Below, one piece after another: positions 1 through 11,333 of a stretch of 64,000 nucleotides of DNA. Source of the DNA: Podospora comata. Its lineage: Eukaryota > Ascomycota > Sordariomycetes > Sordariales > Podosporaceae. How positions within the stretch are numbered: the first letter of the stretch is position 1; every line of letters starts with the position of its first letter. Location: contig CP071498.1 in the NCBI GenBank assembly GCA_017354895.1, forward strand, positions 2,790,001-2,854,000, written 5' to 3'. Made by a program: the position numbers and the translations under genes. The notes beneath the pieces were generated by a model. It was not told the origin of the DNA. It saw only the letters and a program-made list of their open reading frames with translations, and ran no database searches.

Positions 1-1
1 G

Positions 2-2443
2 GCTTCAGAAGATGAGAAGGAGGCGCTGAACGACATGTACCGCGAGTTTGGCATGCGGATGTATGCCTCCAGCCGGGAGCCGTTTGCGATGGAGCCGTTC
101 AAGCACTCTGATCAGGAGAGGTGGTTTATCGAGCCAGAAGGGATCGAGACTTTCCGACGGATTCGTCACAACGAGATGACAGACTATCAGGTCTGGAAGT
201 TTGCGGCTCACTTGTTCCGCAAGGCGATGGAGGGCAAGCCAAAGGAGTGGAAGAACCCTTACATGGTGGCGAAGTGCCTGTGGAAGATGTACACCAAGGC
301 GCCCGAGGAGCTGGATGAGAAGACTCGCCGGCATCGTCCCACAGTGAAGATGATTCTGAGGGCGCTCGAGAAGACAGTGGAGGTGGTGTCGGCGTTGCCG
401 AAGCCTCGCAGTGGTCAGGATCCGATTCTCGAGCCGCACTACAAGATTGTCTCTGTGGTTGACAAGCTGGTTCGTCGGGGGGATTTACCCCGTCAAGAGG
501 CTGCTGATCTTCTTCAGCGTCAGCCGTACGCTATCGACAGAGGGAAACCAGTTACGGTCGATACCCCTGAGGAGTGGGAGGCGTACATTATCCGGTGCTT
601 GCGGTACTTGCGAGACAAGGATAAGTCCAACTGGCAACATCGCATTATCATGCGGCATGCTCGGGTGCTCTTTCCCGACTCCGTGGACGAGAACGACCCT
701 GCCAACGTCGACGCCGCCAAGGCAGCCTTTGCCGTCTTGAGAGAAAACATGTTCACCAAGACCATGGTGATGAACGTCTGGAAGTGTGAAGCCGAGCGTT
801 CTGGTCGGCATTACGTCTACACCTGGCGCTACATCAAATACGTCGCCAAGATCCTCGCCGCCCTGAACGACAGAACCAACCTCGAAGCTGTCCTCCGACG
901 TATTCGCAAGCGCGGCGCCGACTTTTACTACTTCACCGAGCTCTGGCAATACTGTGTCCAAATCTACCTCAAGCTGATCAGGCAAACCTTCAACGTCCCC
1001 TCCGCCGGCGAGGACGCCTTCAAGACGTTGAATACTGAAGAATTCGATGTCGTAGGCGAGAAAATCACCGAGTGGGCCACCACGCCCGCAGCAGAATCCC
1101 ACCCTGCCCTCAACGCAATGAAGGAAGCGGTCGAGCTGAAGAAGTTGAACTCCAACCTCATGAAGGCGGGTCCCATCGACGACCTGATCACAGACTGCTA
1201 CTCAACCATCTACCTCGATGTCAGACCTGAGCTGCCCCGGCCAGCTGAACATAGCACCGAAACCCAACCGGGTGAAGATTCCTCTCAGCAACCACCACCG
1301 TCCGCTTCTCAAGACGGGGTTGGGGTTGGGGTTCCGGCGGCGGAACTCAAAAGCAAGCTCCTCCAGAACCTGGTCGCCCAAGAAGAAAAGACCGTTCTCG
1401 GCTCGTTGCGGGCGGTGTCAGAGCAGCCTGACCGTTCTGAAAAAGCGTCCGTGGCAGGGGATGCAGCACCGCGAAGCCACAGACTGGGTGTTCGTCGGCC
1501 GAACATCCTGCGCAAGGCGGACGATGCCGTGCAGGCTGTTTTGCGGGTTGCTGAAGCGCCAAAGTCGGCGGTTAGCGGTGCCTCCCGCGGCAGAGGTAAA
1601 AATGGGCGGACGCCAAGGGAGAGTGAGGATGAGGAGGGGGAGGAGGATGGGGAGGAGGAGGGGGAGGATGTGGAGATGAAGGATGCCGGTGCTGCTGCGC
1701 GTGGACATTCGAGGAGGGCGAGTAAGGCGAGTAAGGCGAGTAATAACGCTGGGGGGGTTGTGGGGGTTGGGAGCGAAAGGTCGACTCCTGGGCCCAGGGG
1801 TTGGAATGATGATGATGACGATGAGAGTGACTTGAGTGATGTGCCGCCGGATTATGAGGATGATATTCCGGAGAGTCTGCTGTTTCCCAGTTTGGGGAAG
1901 GTTGCTAAGGTGGAGAGCGAGGGGGAGGAGGAGGAAGGGGAGGAGGAGGAAGGGGAGGAGGAGGAAGGTGAGGAAGAGGAAGGGGAGGAGGAGGAAGGGG
2001 AAACGGTCATGGAAGGGGAGGAGACGGTCATGGAGGAGGGGGATCAGACTGCTGAATTGGGGGATGAGAATATGGAGGAGGACGAGGAGGAAGAAGAGGA
2101 GGAGGATGAAGGAGAAGAGACCCATGCTGAGGATGGATTAGATGAGGAAATGGTGGATACCGAGATGGAAGATGTGGGACCTCGATCTGATCATGAGGAC
2201 GAGGTGGTGGATGAGGTGGAGGAGGGGGAGCAGGCTGATGATGAGGATGATGAGGATGATGAGGATGAAGAAGATGGGGATGAGGAGGAAGACGAGGACG
2301 ATGATGAGGATGAGGCGGAAGAGGCTGAGGAAGAAGAGGAGGAGGACGGGCATGAGCGGCCGGTGGAGATGGCGGAGGCTGGAGATGGGGAGGATGATGA
2401 AGAGGCTACTGAGGATGAGGGGCCAGAGCAGGATGTCGAGTAG
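2..2443 (+). CDS. hir3: Histone transcription regulator 3 (HIR3/CABIN1-type), 3' part
   Basis: The reading frame is open from the left edge to a TAG at 2441-2443, so this is the C-terminal 813 residues of a longer protein whose start lies outside the window. The first 400 or so residues match my memory of the conserved C-terminal part of fungal Hir3, with recognisable stretches such as REFGMRMYASSREPF, DPILEPHYKIVSVV, KSNWQHR and ELKKLNSNLMK. Hir3 is the scaffold subunit of the HIR nucleosome-assembly complex, which deposits H3-H4 independently of replication and represses histone genes in the nucleus. From about 1600 onward the protein becomes low-complexity, and from about 1915 it is nearly pure Glu/Asp (EGEEEE repeats, then DDEDDED), as expected of a histone-chaperone tail. 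No intron is needed in the visible part. A downstream E2 gene follows on the same strand after 620 bp. Confidence 0.85.
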   Translation, partial: ASEDEKEALNDMYREFGMRMYASSREPFAMEPFKHSDQERWFIEPEGIETFRRIRHNEMTDYQVWKFAAHLFRKAMEGKPKEWKNPYMVAKCLWKMYTKAPEELDEKTRRHRPTVKMILRALEKTVEVVSALPKPRSGQDPILEPHYKIVSVVDKLVRRGDLPRQEAADLLQRQPYAIDRGKPVTVDTPEEWEAYIIRCLRYLRDKDKSNWQHRIIMRHARVLFPDSVDENDPANVDAAKAAFAVLRENMFTKTMVMNVWKCEAERSGRHYVYTWRYIKYVAKILAALNDRTNLEAVLRRIRKRGADFYYFTELWQYCVQIYLKLIRQTFNVPSAGEDAFKTLNTEEFDVVGEKITEWATTPAAESHPALNAMKEAVELKKLNSNLMKAGPIDDLITDCYSTIYLDVRPELPRPAEHSTETQPGEDSSQQPPPSASQDGVGVGVPAAELKSKLLQNLVAQEEKTVLGSLRAVSEQPDRSEKASVAGDAAPRSHRLGVRRPNILRKADDAVQAVLRVAEAPKSAVSGASRGRGKNGRTPRESEDEEGEEDGEEEGEDVEMKDAGAAARGHSRRASKASKASNNAGGVVGVGSERSTPGPRGWNDDDDDESDLSDVPPDYEDDIPESLLFPSLGKVAKVESEGEEEEGEEEEGEEEEGEEEEGEEEEGETVMEGEETVMEEGDQTAELGDENMEEDEEEEEEEDEGEETHAEDGLDEEMVDTEMEDVGPRSDHEDEVVDEVEEGEQADDEDDEDDEDEEDGDEEEDEDDDEDEAEEAEEEEEEDGHERPVEMAEAGDGEDDEEATEDEGPEQDVE

Positions 2444-3063
2444 GGCTTTGCTGTTAAGTTCAGTGGCGGGTGCATATGTGTTCTAGGTGGTTAAATTGAG
2501 GGCGTCAGTGATTTCGGGTAGCTATTTGAAGCGAAAAGGGTTATGGGGGCATTGCTAATGTTGCGTTGATTTGCATGTTTTATGATGAGTCCATCATGAC
2601 CTATTTCCCCAGTGCTGCCTTGTAGTATTTCTAAGAATTTACAGTTACTCTTGCCGCATTTTGTCAGTTCATCCTCGCCTGCTGATAAAAGCAATGACAT
2701 CAAAGCTCACGAGAGCTACCCCTGTATTTGGAGGCGGGGCCAGCCCGCCTGCCGGGAAAGCCCCACCATCCTGCTGGGCAAGCAGCACCCCGCGCGTCAC
2801 CTGCAACCCCACCAAACTCACCTGCCTTGTCTGCCTGCCCTGCATCTGCTTGGGGTCCTGTCCTGGCCGAGGCCTCTAAAGGTTCCTCTTTACAAACACT
2901 TTTACTCTCCTCCGAGCATCTTCTTACTTCCACTCTCAAATCCCATAACTCGTCAACATCTTCTCCCTCTCAAACCAAACTCTTCCTCCCGTAACGAGCT
3001 ACCACCTTATCTATTCCAACCAAAACCGAGCCCCTCATCACCAAATCAGGCAAAACAGCAACC
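2444..3063. other. Intergenic region between hir3 and the E2 gene
   Basis: Holds the 3' UTR of the HIR3 gene and a 5' leader that becomes strongly C/T-rich from about 2880, typical of fungal promoters and leaders. No ORF here looks coding. Confidence 0.6.
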
Positions 3064-3673
3064 ATGTCTTCGTCCAAGAGAATCACCAAGGTACTTACTT
3101 ACTTTCCCCTCCCCTCCCTTTCCCCTTTCCTCCCCAATAACTGACTAACCTTTTGCCCTTCAGGAGCTAAACGACTGCCTCACCTCCCCACCCCCCTCCA
3201 TCACCATCACCCTCCCCTCGGAATCCAACATCTCGCTCTGGCACATCACCCTCACCGCACCCCCGGAATCAATCTTCTCCGGCGGCAAATTCGGCCTGAT
3301 TGTGCAATTTCCCCCAGAATACCCCTTCAAGCCTCCCACCATCACCTTCGCAACCCGCATCTACCACCCCAACATCACCAACGAGACAAACGGCTCCATC
3401 TGCCTTTCGTTGCTCAAAACAGACAACTGGAAGCCTTCAACCAAGATTGTCACTGTGCTGGAGGCGATTAGACAACTGCTTGTCGAGCCGCAGCCGGATG
3501 ACCCATTGGAAACAAGAATCGCGGAGCAGTACAAGAATGAGAGGAAGGAGTTCGAGAAGGAGGCGAGGGCGTATGTGGGGAGGTATGCCAAGGGGCCGGT
3601 GAAGTTTAGCACCGAGGCGGGGGCGGCGACGACTGGGGGGGAGGGACAACAGCAGCAACAACAGGTGTCTTAG
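3064..3673 (+). CDS. Ubiquitin-conjugating enzyme E2, class I UBC4/5-like
   Basis: Two exons, 3064-3090 and 3164-3673, encode 178 residues. The first exon is only nine codons (MSSSKRITK) and joins in phase 0 to ELNDCL across a 73-nt intron with a GACTAAC branch point and CAG acceptor. The product is an E2 core domain of about 150 residues: the PPEYPFKPP loop, the HPN motif at residues 77-79 and the catalytic cysteine at residue 89 in NGSICLSLL, which accepts ubiquitin from E1 as a thioester. The fold is class I with a short tail (EGQQQQQQVS) that has no known role. It is more diverged from yeast Ubc4/5 than a true orthologue would be, so I do not assign a yeast name. The 5' half uses C-ending codons and the 3' half G-ending codons. 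Confidence 0.9.
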
Positions 3674-4673
3674 TTTGATGTTTGGGGTCTTTGGACCGGG
3701 GAAGGGGGGGCGGTGCCGCCGAGGTTTCCTCCGAGAACGACGAATGCTCTTTTGGAGCGGCGGCGGGCGGCGTCTTGGTGGGCTGATGTTTGAGGTGCTT
3801 GGAGCTGGGTCGTGTTGGGAGGGTTTTTGAGGGGTGGTATTGCTGGACCTGCTGTTTGGAGGGGGTTCGTGTGGTGGTTTGGGAGAGGAGGATGGGGGAG
3901 AAGGTAGTTGGGGGAAAAGAGATTGTAATTGTGTGTTTTTCGGTTGGGTTTGACCCATTACAGCGAAGTCTACCAAGACAGTTATTCGGGATATGATACA
4001 TGTTGAGGGGTTAGTCGGTGGTTAAGACATGGCAGCGGTAGTCATTTTATCAATCAAATACAAGCACTTCAAATTACTGAGGTCACCATCACAAAACATC
4101 ATGTATTTGATCTCGAGATGTGAACAAACGCGCTCCTTTGTATTTTTCGACTCCCCTCTTCCTTCGCATTCACTAACTAGCCAGCCAGTCCCTAACTTAC
4201 ACACACCACAACATGCTGAAGAAGAACGAACAGAAGGGAAATATGAACAAGAAGAAAAGTCTTCACAGAAAATGAAAAGAGATGATGCTATGCTATTTTG
4301 AACCACCCAAAATAAACAAACAAAAAAAGCCCAGAATATGCCCCCCCCCCTGATCACCGTTTGTTTGCCCCCTTTGCCATTTGCCTTCCCCAAATAGGCA
4401 CAAGAACCCCAGAGAGACCCTCGCCGTTTATAATGCTTTGACCCCCTTCCCTCCAACCTTCTTCTCTTTTTCCCCCGGAGCTGATGATTTTTCGCAAAGT
4501 GTGTTTTGACAAAAGAAAGCCTCGGTTGCTGTCACAACGTCCCCGACGTGACAGCACCCGGTTATGATGTGATGTGATGTGGTCTAAAATAAAAGAAATT
4601 CCTTGCTTCAAAACGTCACCCCCACCCTCCTCCAAGCAGCAGGAGCAAAGCCAGAGGCAGGCCGAGGATCACT
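3674..4673. other. Convergent 3' flanks of the E2 and TBC genes
   Basis: One kilobase between two convergent stop codons. It contains G-rich then A/T-richer sequence and no convincing ORF; it presumably carries both 3' UTRs and polyadenylation signals. Confidence 0.5.
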
Positions 4674-7600
4674 CTACATCACCTCCGCAGCCCTGACCTG
4701 CTCCTTGTTCCCCCCCGACTTATTCCCCCCCACCCTTCCAAAAACCCCCCTCATGCCGCCGTCCACCCCCCCAGCTAAATCCAAACCCCTCGTCCCTGTT
4801 CCCCCGTTGCTGCTACTCCCACCGCCCAAAGCAGCAGCCTCCTGCTCCGCCTTCCACCTCCTAATCCCATCCCTCCTCTCCTGCCTCTTCTCCTCAACAT
4901 CATCCTGGCTCAAATGCCCGATCCCGTTCCGCCTCTTGTAGCACAAATCCATGAGCGCGTTCGCGTCCAGCAGCTTCCGTGGAAACTGCTGCACAACCCC
5001 AAACATCTCCATCGGATCCTGCACCGCCTTGATCTCGGGCTCCCCCAGCTTGAAGATCGTCAACGCAACCCTAAACAGCGTCCTGCTCCCCTCGTAGAAA
5101 AACACGTCCCAGACTCTCAGGACCGTCTCGATGGGGAGAGTCCCGATGAAACAAGACATGAACCAAGCCGTCATGCAGAGTGTTATGGCAGGGAGCCGAT
5201 TAGGATCGCTCACGCTCTGCTGGTTGGCCCTGTGTCCGCTGCCGGGGAGGCCTCGTTTGGGTTTCTTCTTTCCCCCTCCTCCCCCGCCCAGTCCCATGTC
5301 CTCGTCGCCTCCTATTTGCTTCCAGACATTAGGGAGAGAGTCCTTGAGCGCCACCATCAAAACCCCAAGATCAACTTTTGATCCCTCCAGGCTCATCTCG
5401 TGCGTGCCCGGAAGATAAACCCTGGTGATGACATTAAGCAACCAAAACGCCTGCTCCTCGGTCTCGACAAACAGCAGCAGTAACCCAGCCAGAAAGTTCA
5501 GACTCTGACAGTACCCAATCCGGGGGTTATACAACGCAAACGCGTGCAAGACCCTCCTGAGCGACGTGATGATCTCCGGCTCTGGCGCTGGCTCGACCTC
5601 GACCGCATCATCTCCCTCCTCACCGCCAACCGGACTACTCGGAGGTGGCGGTGCCGGCCTGGGCGGCGGCTTGAACCGGATATTGTCAGGAAACGTCCTG
5701 TATAAATCCTTCTCGATGTCGTCCACAATCAACGGCTTCACCTCCCCCACCAACCCCGGCATGCTCCCCGGTCCGGTGGGATCCAACGCAGCCCGCCTCA
5801 GCAAATCTTCGTACACACCCCGGTGCTTGCTCAGAATCGCCGGCCCGCCCGCGTAGTAAAACCAGGCCGCCCCTCTCCAGTCTGGCGGGATGCCCTTTCG
5901 GATGAATCTCTTCGTCTTGGTGCTGCGTGGCGGGAATCGTATAGGTCGGTCCGTCATGAGCGAGTTGTCCTTGAGAAAGGCAATCCACTTCTTGCGTCTC
6001 CTGGACAAGTATTCGGTATAACCGGCGTTCCAAGCGTCATACGCCTGGCGGGAAACATTAGGACCCGCCTTTCGGAACCCGTACCGGTCCCGGGCGCCTG
6101 GCTCCTCCGGTGGTTCCTGTGGCATTGGTGGCGGAGCGCGAGATGGCGTTGTAGGGCGAGAAGCTGGTATCGGCATCGTGGGTATCGGTAGCTCCGGCTG
6201 TACAGGTGACAAGGGCGAAACTGGTCTCTCTTCCTCCCGTTCCACCGCCTGCTGCACTGGGACATCATCCCCATCCACCGACTTGGCCGAATCGTGCTTC
6301 TCCAGCCCTTCGGCTCCAGCCAGATTTCTCTTCGCGATGTGCTGTCCAAATCCAAAATCCTTCGGCAACGAGTTCGTTGGCAGTAACGACTGTCTAAACT
6401 TGGGAACCGACTGTCTCGAACCCGGACTGCCCATCGGAATCGCGATGCCAGTTGGCGCTGGCAAGCTGTCGTTCATCGCTTCCAATATCTTCTCCTTCAC
6501 CACGTCGCCGTCGGAATGGTGGCTGCTTGCAGGCCTCGAGCTGTTCCTCCGTGGCATCGGGTTGTCCAAATCAGCCTGCGCAAAAATGTCCTCGTCGTCC
6601 GCAAACCTCATGCTCTTCCGTATGCTTTCAATGTCCGAATCGTTGAACCCTCTCTCGTACATTCCCATCACATCCTCCAAAAGCCCATCGTCTCCAATGA
6701 TGGAGCTGTGCCACCAGCTTGCCCGAGCATAGATGTTAGTAATAGATTGGTGATCCCCGACGCTGCTCGCCTTGGTGAGAACGCTGTTTCTCTCGGTTCC
6801 CGTCGCCGTGAATAACGTGCCCTGAGCCGTGGAGGATGTGAGCTGGGATCGAAAGCTCGACCGAAGGGTTTCGTCCGGTGCCGAGAGCCATGGTGGTGGC
6901 TCTCGAGGTTGAACTGGCTGTTGCTGTTGCTGTTGTTGCTGCTGCTGCTGCTGTTGTTGTTGTTCTTGTGCCGCCTGCTCTTCCCGAGCGTAGGCCTGAG
7001 TGCCACTACTACTGGGACCCAGCACCGATCTCGCAAAGGGGCCGGCCAAGGCCGCAATGGGGGCGTTCATATTTCTCGGAGTCTCGCTTCTCGGAGCATG
7101 ATCCTGCGACGGGCGAGGCGCAATCGAGGAAAACGTACTGGAAGACTGCGAGGACGAGCCAGACAGTCTTCGGAGCCTAGGCCACGGATTTCCGGGCGCG
7201 TGGGATTGCGCGTGTACTTGTTGATAATCACTCTGATACTCTCCCGACTCTTCCAGCGTCGGCTCCACCTGCGGGCGACTCAGCCCCATCCGTCGTGACG
7301 ACAAAGCACCATCAGACTGCTGCGACCGAATGCTCGTCTTCCGTGGCCGAGAAAAGTTTTCGACTGTCACGACAGTACCTTCCGATGGGGTTGGTGTGCC
7401 TCGCCTGCTGCCGGGCGGTGACTCGAAGCGCGACATCATCGAGGCTGGAGACATCGCCCCCCCGATTTGCTCGTGATGTCGGGCAAGGAGCGGGAACTTG
7501 CGTGGCGGCTCATCGCTCGGCGGTCGAGAATGCGCCCGCGATGGGGGCTCCGATTGCGGTGTCGGCTCAGGTTCAGGTTCTGGTTCTGGTTCGTATGCCT

Positions 7601-8153
7601 CAATGATGAAAGGGTTCGACGACAGGCCCGGAAAAGCCGACCTGGGCGGCGGTCTCGACACGGGGTTCGACTCGGCCCTCATCCGAGCACTACTGTTCGG
7701 AAAATGGGAGGCGGTCGGTGTCAAGGCCGGATTGCGCCGAGCATTCGGGGAGCTATAAAAGAAAGAGTCGCTACGAGGAGAAAGGAGGTCAGGGGGGATC
7801 TGTCGGCGGTCGTGTGATAGATCGAGCGTCGGTTTCGGCGAGCTCGACGGTCGTCGTTGGTGGTTGGAGCGTGTTTGGTAAGAGTGAAGATTTTGGACGG
7901 GAAAGTTGCGGGGAGGATAGTGTTGATGGCGCTGGTTGTATTGCTGCTGGTAGTAAGAGTAGTCGGTCTGTTCGTCTGGTTTCGACCAGGGTCCGGCGTT
8001 TGGCCATTGTGGTTTCGCTTGCTGTCGGGAAGCGGGCAAGCCGTGGTGCATCATGCTGCTTGGGGCGGGATAGGCCGCACCACCACCATTATTATCATTG
8101 TCACTGTCTCCTCCTCCTCCTCCTCCTCCGTCTTCTCTGTGATGGCCCAACAT
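4674..8153 (-). CDS. TBC-domain Rab GTPase-activating protein
   Basis: A single uninterrupted ORF of 1159 residues; the first ATG after the upstream in-frame stop is used. The N-terminal 740 residues are low-complexity and probably disordered, including a Gly/Asp/Asn-rich start, an EPEPEPEPEP run near residue 190 and a polyglutamine run near residues 397-413. The TBC domain spans about residues 745-1075. It contains GIPPDWRGAAW, the arginine-finger motif as IEKDLYRTFPDN near residue 819 and the glutamine-finger motif as YCQSLNFLAG near residue 885, so both catalytic residues are present and GAP activity on a Rab is expected. A Gly/Lys-rich loop (GLGGGGGGKKKPKRG) interrupts the domain before the ITLCMTAWFMSCF segment. 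Which Rab it acts on cannot be told. The gene is convergent with the E2 gene and divergent from the acidic protein gene 3.2 kb away. Confidence 0.9.
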   Translation of the reverse strand: MLGHHREDGGGGGGGDSDNDNNGGGAAYPAPSSMMHHGLPASRQQAKPQWPNAGPWSKPDEQTDYSYYQQQYNQRHQHYPPRNFPVQNLHSYQTRSNHQRRPSSSPKPTLDLSHDRRQIPPDLLSPRSDSFFYSSPNARRNPALTPTASHFPNSSARMRAESNPVSRPPPRSAFPGLSSNPFIIEAYEPEPEPEPEPTPQSEPPSRAHSRPPSDEPPRKFPLLARHHEQIGGAMSPASMMSRFESPPGSRRGTPTPSEGTVVTVENFSRPRKTSIRSQQSDGALSSRRMGLSRPQVEPTLEESGEYQSDYQQVHAQSHAPGNPWPRLRRLSGSSSQSSSTFSSIAPRPSQDHAPRSETPRNMNAPIAALAGPFARSVLGPSSSGTQAYAREEQAAQEQQQQQQQQQQQQQQQPVQPREPPPWLSAPDETLRSSFRSQLTSSTAQGTLFTATGTERNSVLTKASSVGDHQSITNIYARASWWHSSIIGDDGLLEDVMGMYERGFNDSDIESIRKSMRFADDEDIFAQADLDNPMPRRNSSRPASSHHSDGDVVKEKILEAMNDSLPAPTGIAIPMGSPGSRQSVPKFRQSLLPTNSLPKDFGFGQHIAKRNLAGAEGLEKHDSAKSVDGDDVPVQQAVEREEERPVSPLSPVQPELPIPTMPIPASRPTTPSRAPPPMPQEPPEEPGARDRYGFRKAGPNVSRQAYDAWNAGYTEYLSRRRKKWIAFLKDNSLMTDRPIRFPPRSTKTKRFIRKGIPPDWRGAAWFYYAGGPAILSKHRGVYEDLLRRAALDPTGPGSMPGLVGEVKPLIVDDIEKDLYRTFPDNIRFKPPPRPAPPPPSSPVGGEEGDDAVEVEPAPEPEIITSLRRVLHAFALYNPRIGYCQSLNFLAGLLLLFVETEEQAFWLLNVITRVYLPGTHEMSLEGSKVDLGVLMVALKDSLPNVWKQIGGDEDMGLGGGGGGKKKPKRGLPGSGHRANQQSVSDPNRLPAITLCMTAWFMSCFIGTLPIETVLRVWDVFFYEGSRTLFRVALTIFKLGEPEIKAVQDPMEMFGVVQQFPRKLLDANALMDLCYKRRNGIGHLSQDDVEEKRQERRDGIRRWKAEQEAAALGGGSSSNGGTGTRGLDLAGGVDGGMRGVFGRVGGNKSGGNKEQVRAAEVM
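6914..6965 (-). repeat. CAG/CAA run encoding polyglutamine
   Basis: A plus-strand run of CTG/TTG triplets that reads as Gln codons in the TBC gene. CAG and CAA are mixed, which tends to limit slippage. It lies in the disordered N-terminal region. Confidence 0.9.
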
Positions 8154-11100
8154 AGCGGCGGCCGATGTTGTTGAAGAAGAACGGCGGGTGTGTGCGGTGA
8201 AGGCTTCAATCCTTTAGGTGGAGGCCGTGGTGAAAAATAGCATTGGGAATTGCTTTATTTTAATTGTTATTTTCCCCAGCGCGTCGTGATCAGCGCCCAA
8301 ATGAGCACGCAGCAGGCTTCTGGGCTGCGGATGCAGGGCCTGACACCGCGCTGGAGCCAGGTTGATGGTTGTTGGGATTAGTGTCGGGGAGGATCCCGGG
8401 AGCACCTGTGGAGTAGGTGGCCTGCCCACTGCCTTGGTTCGAGTTTCCTTTTCAACTTCAAGACTCTGTCTGTTCTGTTTCCTGACCATCTCTTGTCTTG
8501 CCGCTGGAAGGATACGACCGTTTCACCCGTCCAAGGTAGAGCCGGGTGACAGGCTCCGAATAATTTGCAGTCCTAATATCACCGCGTCTGGGTCGATGTG
8601 GTGGTTCTGTCTGCGGTTGTGCACAGTGGACGAAGCAGCAGCCGTTCGTCGCGTAACAGGGTCCGGGCAACGCACTTTCGGCCCGAGGCCAGGTTTTAGT
8701 TTGAGCTTCTCTGCGAGGGAGGATATCGAACCCAAATTGCTGGGAATTGGATGAGATTTCAGAGAGAGAGAGAGAGAGAGAGAAAATAAATAAAACAAGC
8801 CGCGGACAGCCCGATCTGAATGAAAGGCGGGGCAAATGGGCGGAGCATTCATTGGCAAAGCTTCAGCTTTCATGGCCCTCTCTCTCGGCTCTCCAGAACT
8901 CCATCTGATTTATTCGTCATGTTCCCCCGAAGCAGGTACGACTGTGCAACTCTCGGAAATGGTTATTGTCGTGCCATTTATTGGCTGACCCCCAGTGCAA
9001 AAAGACCCCCAGGACATGCAGAAAGGAAAACAAAAAAGCAACAATGCCCCCCTCCACGACCGACATCATCGCCGCGGTGGGCTGCCGTTGTAGGGGATGG
9101 TGGGAACCCCTAAACGCAAACGGCTGCAACGATCTACACAAGTTCCCCCCCAGCTGGGTACTGTAAGTTTGTTTTCTTTCTCCTTGACCCTGCATCCATA
9201 GATGCTATCCCATAAAAAAGGTCCATTGTGACAAGTCACCATCAGGAGACAAACCAGCAGACTCACACAGAAATTTCATCGCAATGCTTGTTCAATCGGG
9301 AATGAAAATGCTCCCCTACCCCCCTCCCTCCCCCTGTCCGTTCGCGAACCCGCAGTTCCGGACGACGACTCGCGCTTGTGCCTTTGGCGAGGGTCTTCCG
9401 GGCCACTCTGTGCCTGACACTAGACCTATCCGGGCAATGGCTCCCTGTTGTGGGTCTTCCCATCCATGGATCGCAGCCCTGCTCGCCCTGTTGTCGTGGA
9501 AGCCTTCGAAAACTTGGAAAATTTCTAGCTTGGGATGATCGCCAGGGGAAAGGACGGATGGACCTCTCATCTCAAAATTATCCCTTTCAGGAACATGCCC
9601 AGATGTGACTCTATTATGTACATAGCCCCGGCATGTGCTGTTAATAATTATACAGTACCTATATCACCGCCTCTCGTGTTGCTACTGTTGGTCAGCATCA
9701 ATGAAGGTCCCAGGAGGTGTAATCAATGCGCTGTATCAATCGCGAAGGGGTCGAGTGTTCTTCTCCTCCAGCTACGCCGGACTCTTTGATATCAGCTTTG
9801 CCCTCTTGGCACTGTTTGACTCTCGGTCATTGTTTAACGGTTTGCATCAAACGGCAAAGAATGATAACAGATAAACCGGAGTACTCGTCATAGCAATTCC
9901 AGGTGATGTGCCGAGAACCTACCTGACCTCGTCTCGAGAATCTCCTACATCAGCAGAGTCCGTTACGCGGAATACATGCAACCCCAGTCAAATTTACAGG
10001 TTACAACGCGTCCGACGCGACACAGCAGAAACCGTTCGCGCTGCGGGGATGAGAACCTCGTACGCCCTTTGCACGATGCCGTCTCGATCATGCTGGGCCT
10101 GACGCTGTGAAGCATGTTCGTCTTGTCGCCGGTCTGAAGAAAACCTGGGCCACCGTCTCGCTAGAACGTGAGAGATCTCGATGAGCACGCCATGAGCATC
10201 ATTCGGGACATGCCAACCGATCCTCACCTGGTATCCCAGTCCGGAACCAAACATACCAAAACAGCAACACCTCCGTTCTTCGGCTTCGGCACCAACTCCA
10301 ACAACAGAGAGGTTCTGTTCTGCTGGAGCCGGCCCGGAATGAAGGCATCGGGAAATCTATCGGCGATGGAGCCGGTAAAATATTCAACCGAGACACGAGA
10401 TGGTCAAAGCTCCTTCCAAGCTTTTACTATCACGTGAGAATGTCAATGACGTTTTGTTTTGGAATCGACCATCCCGAACGCTAGCCGCAATGCTCGACAT
10501 TTCTCAACCGTTGCTTGCTGACAGGCCCTCCCTATCGCTCCGATTATTCCTGAAAAACTGTGCCGCACGCAGTGAAAAGGCTCACTCACATCGTTACGTG
10601 CCGTCACTCCGTTACACTTAGAGGAAAAGAGGTCCGAGCTCCTGCGTCAATCAGCCAGTCGGAAACGTCAAATTGCGCACCTGGACGGGCAGATGCACAA
10701 GCCAGAATGCGATCAGAGTCCCCCCCCTCTCTGTTCTCTGTTCACTGTGCTGTATGCAACACTGGGCCAACTGCTCCGTTCCTTGATACCCGTCACCGAT
10801 GGAGTGATGCCTCAGGTTTCCAACTTCTCCAAAGCGGGAAGAGGCCACGCCCACCGTAGCTTTGAGAGAGGTGGGAGCTGGGGGGAAGCTTCCCCTCTCC
10901 TCCCCCGCCCACACCGCCCACCTCTGAGGCCCCCCCCCCCCAAGTTGCTCTGCTCTGCTCTGCTCTCCTCCCCCCTCCCCTCAGTGACCCAGCTGTGCGC
11001 GCGCGCAAAGCCTGGCTGGCTTCCCTCCCCCTCTCTGCTGCTCCCCCGCCCCTTTTCTGCTCTCCGTCCTTCCCACCTTGTAATCCCGTCCTTGGCTGCT

Positions 11101-11333
11101 GGCAAAGAAAAGGTAGGTACGTACCGTTCACACCGGAGCTCCAGCCTTTGCCCGTCTACCACCCTCCTCCCCCCTCCCCCCCCAACTCAGCCTTTCCTCT
11201 CTCCCTTATTTTTCTCCTCCTTTTCCTTCCCCTCTCTCCCATCCAAGCTTTCCCATCAAATCCAACTCTCCACGCCAGTGTTCTATCCTTACACTCTTCA
11301 ATTGATATCTTACCAACACGCCCTTCCATCAAA
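8154..11333. other. 3.2 kb divergent intergenic region
   Basis: Long upstream region shared by the TBC gene and the acidic protein gene. Several short ORFs on both strands lack recognisable motifs, intron structure or coding-like codon use. It contains a GA dinucleotide run at 8761-8783, a poly-C run at about 10930-10941 with adjacent TGCTC repeats, and a strongly pyrimidine-rich leader from 10890 to 11330. I see no gene here. Confidence 0.55.
8761..8783. repeat. (AG)n microsatellite
   Basis: About eleven AG units in the upstream region of the TBC gene. Confidence 0.95.

Noticed and set aside
1418-2475. Long minus-strand ORFs opposite the HIR3 tail (Leu/Ile- and Ser-rich)
   Set aside because: They are antisense shadows of the Glu/Asp-rich tail; GAG/GAT repeats read backwards as CTC/ATC and TCC codons.
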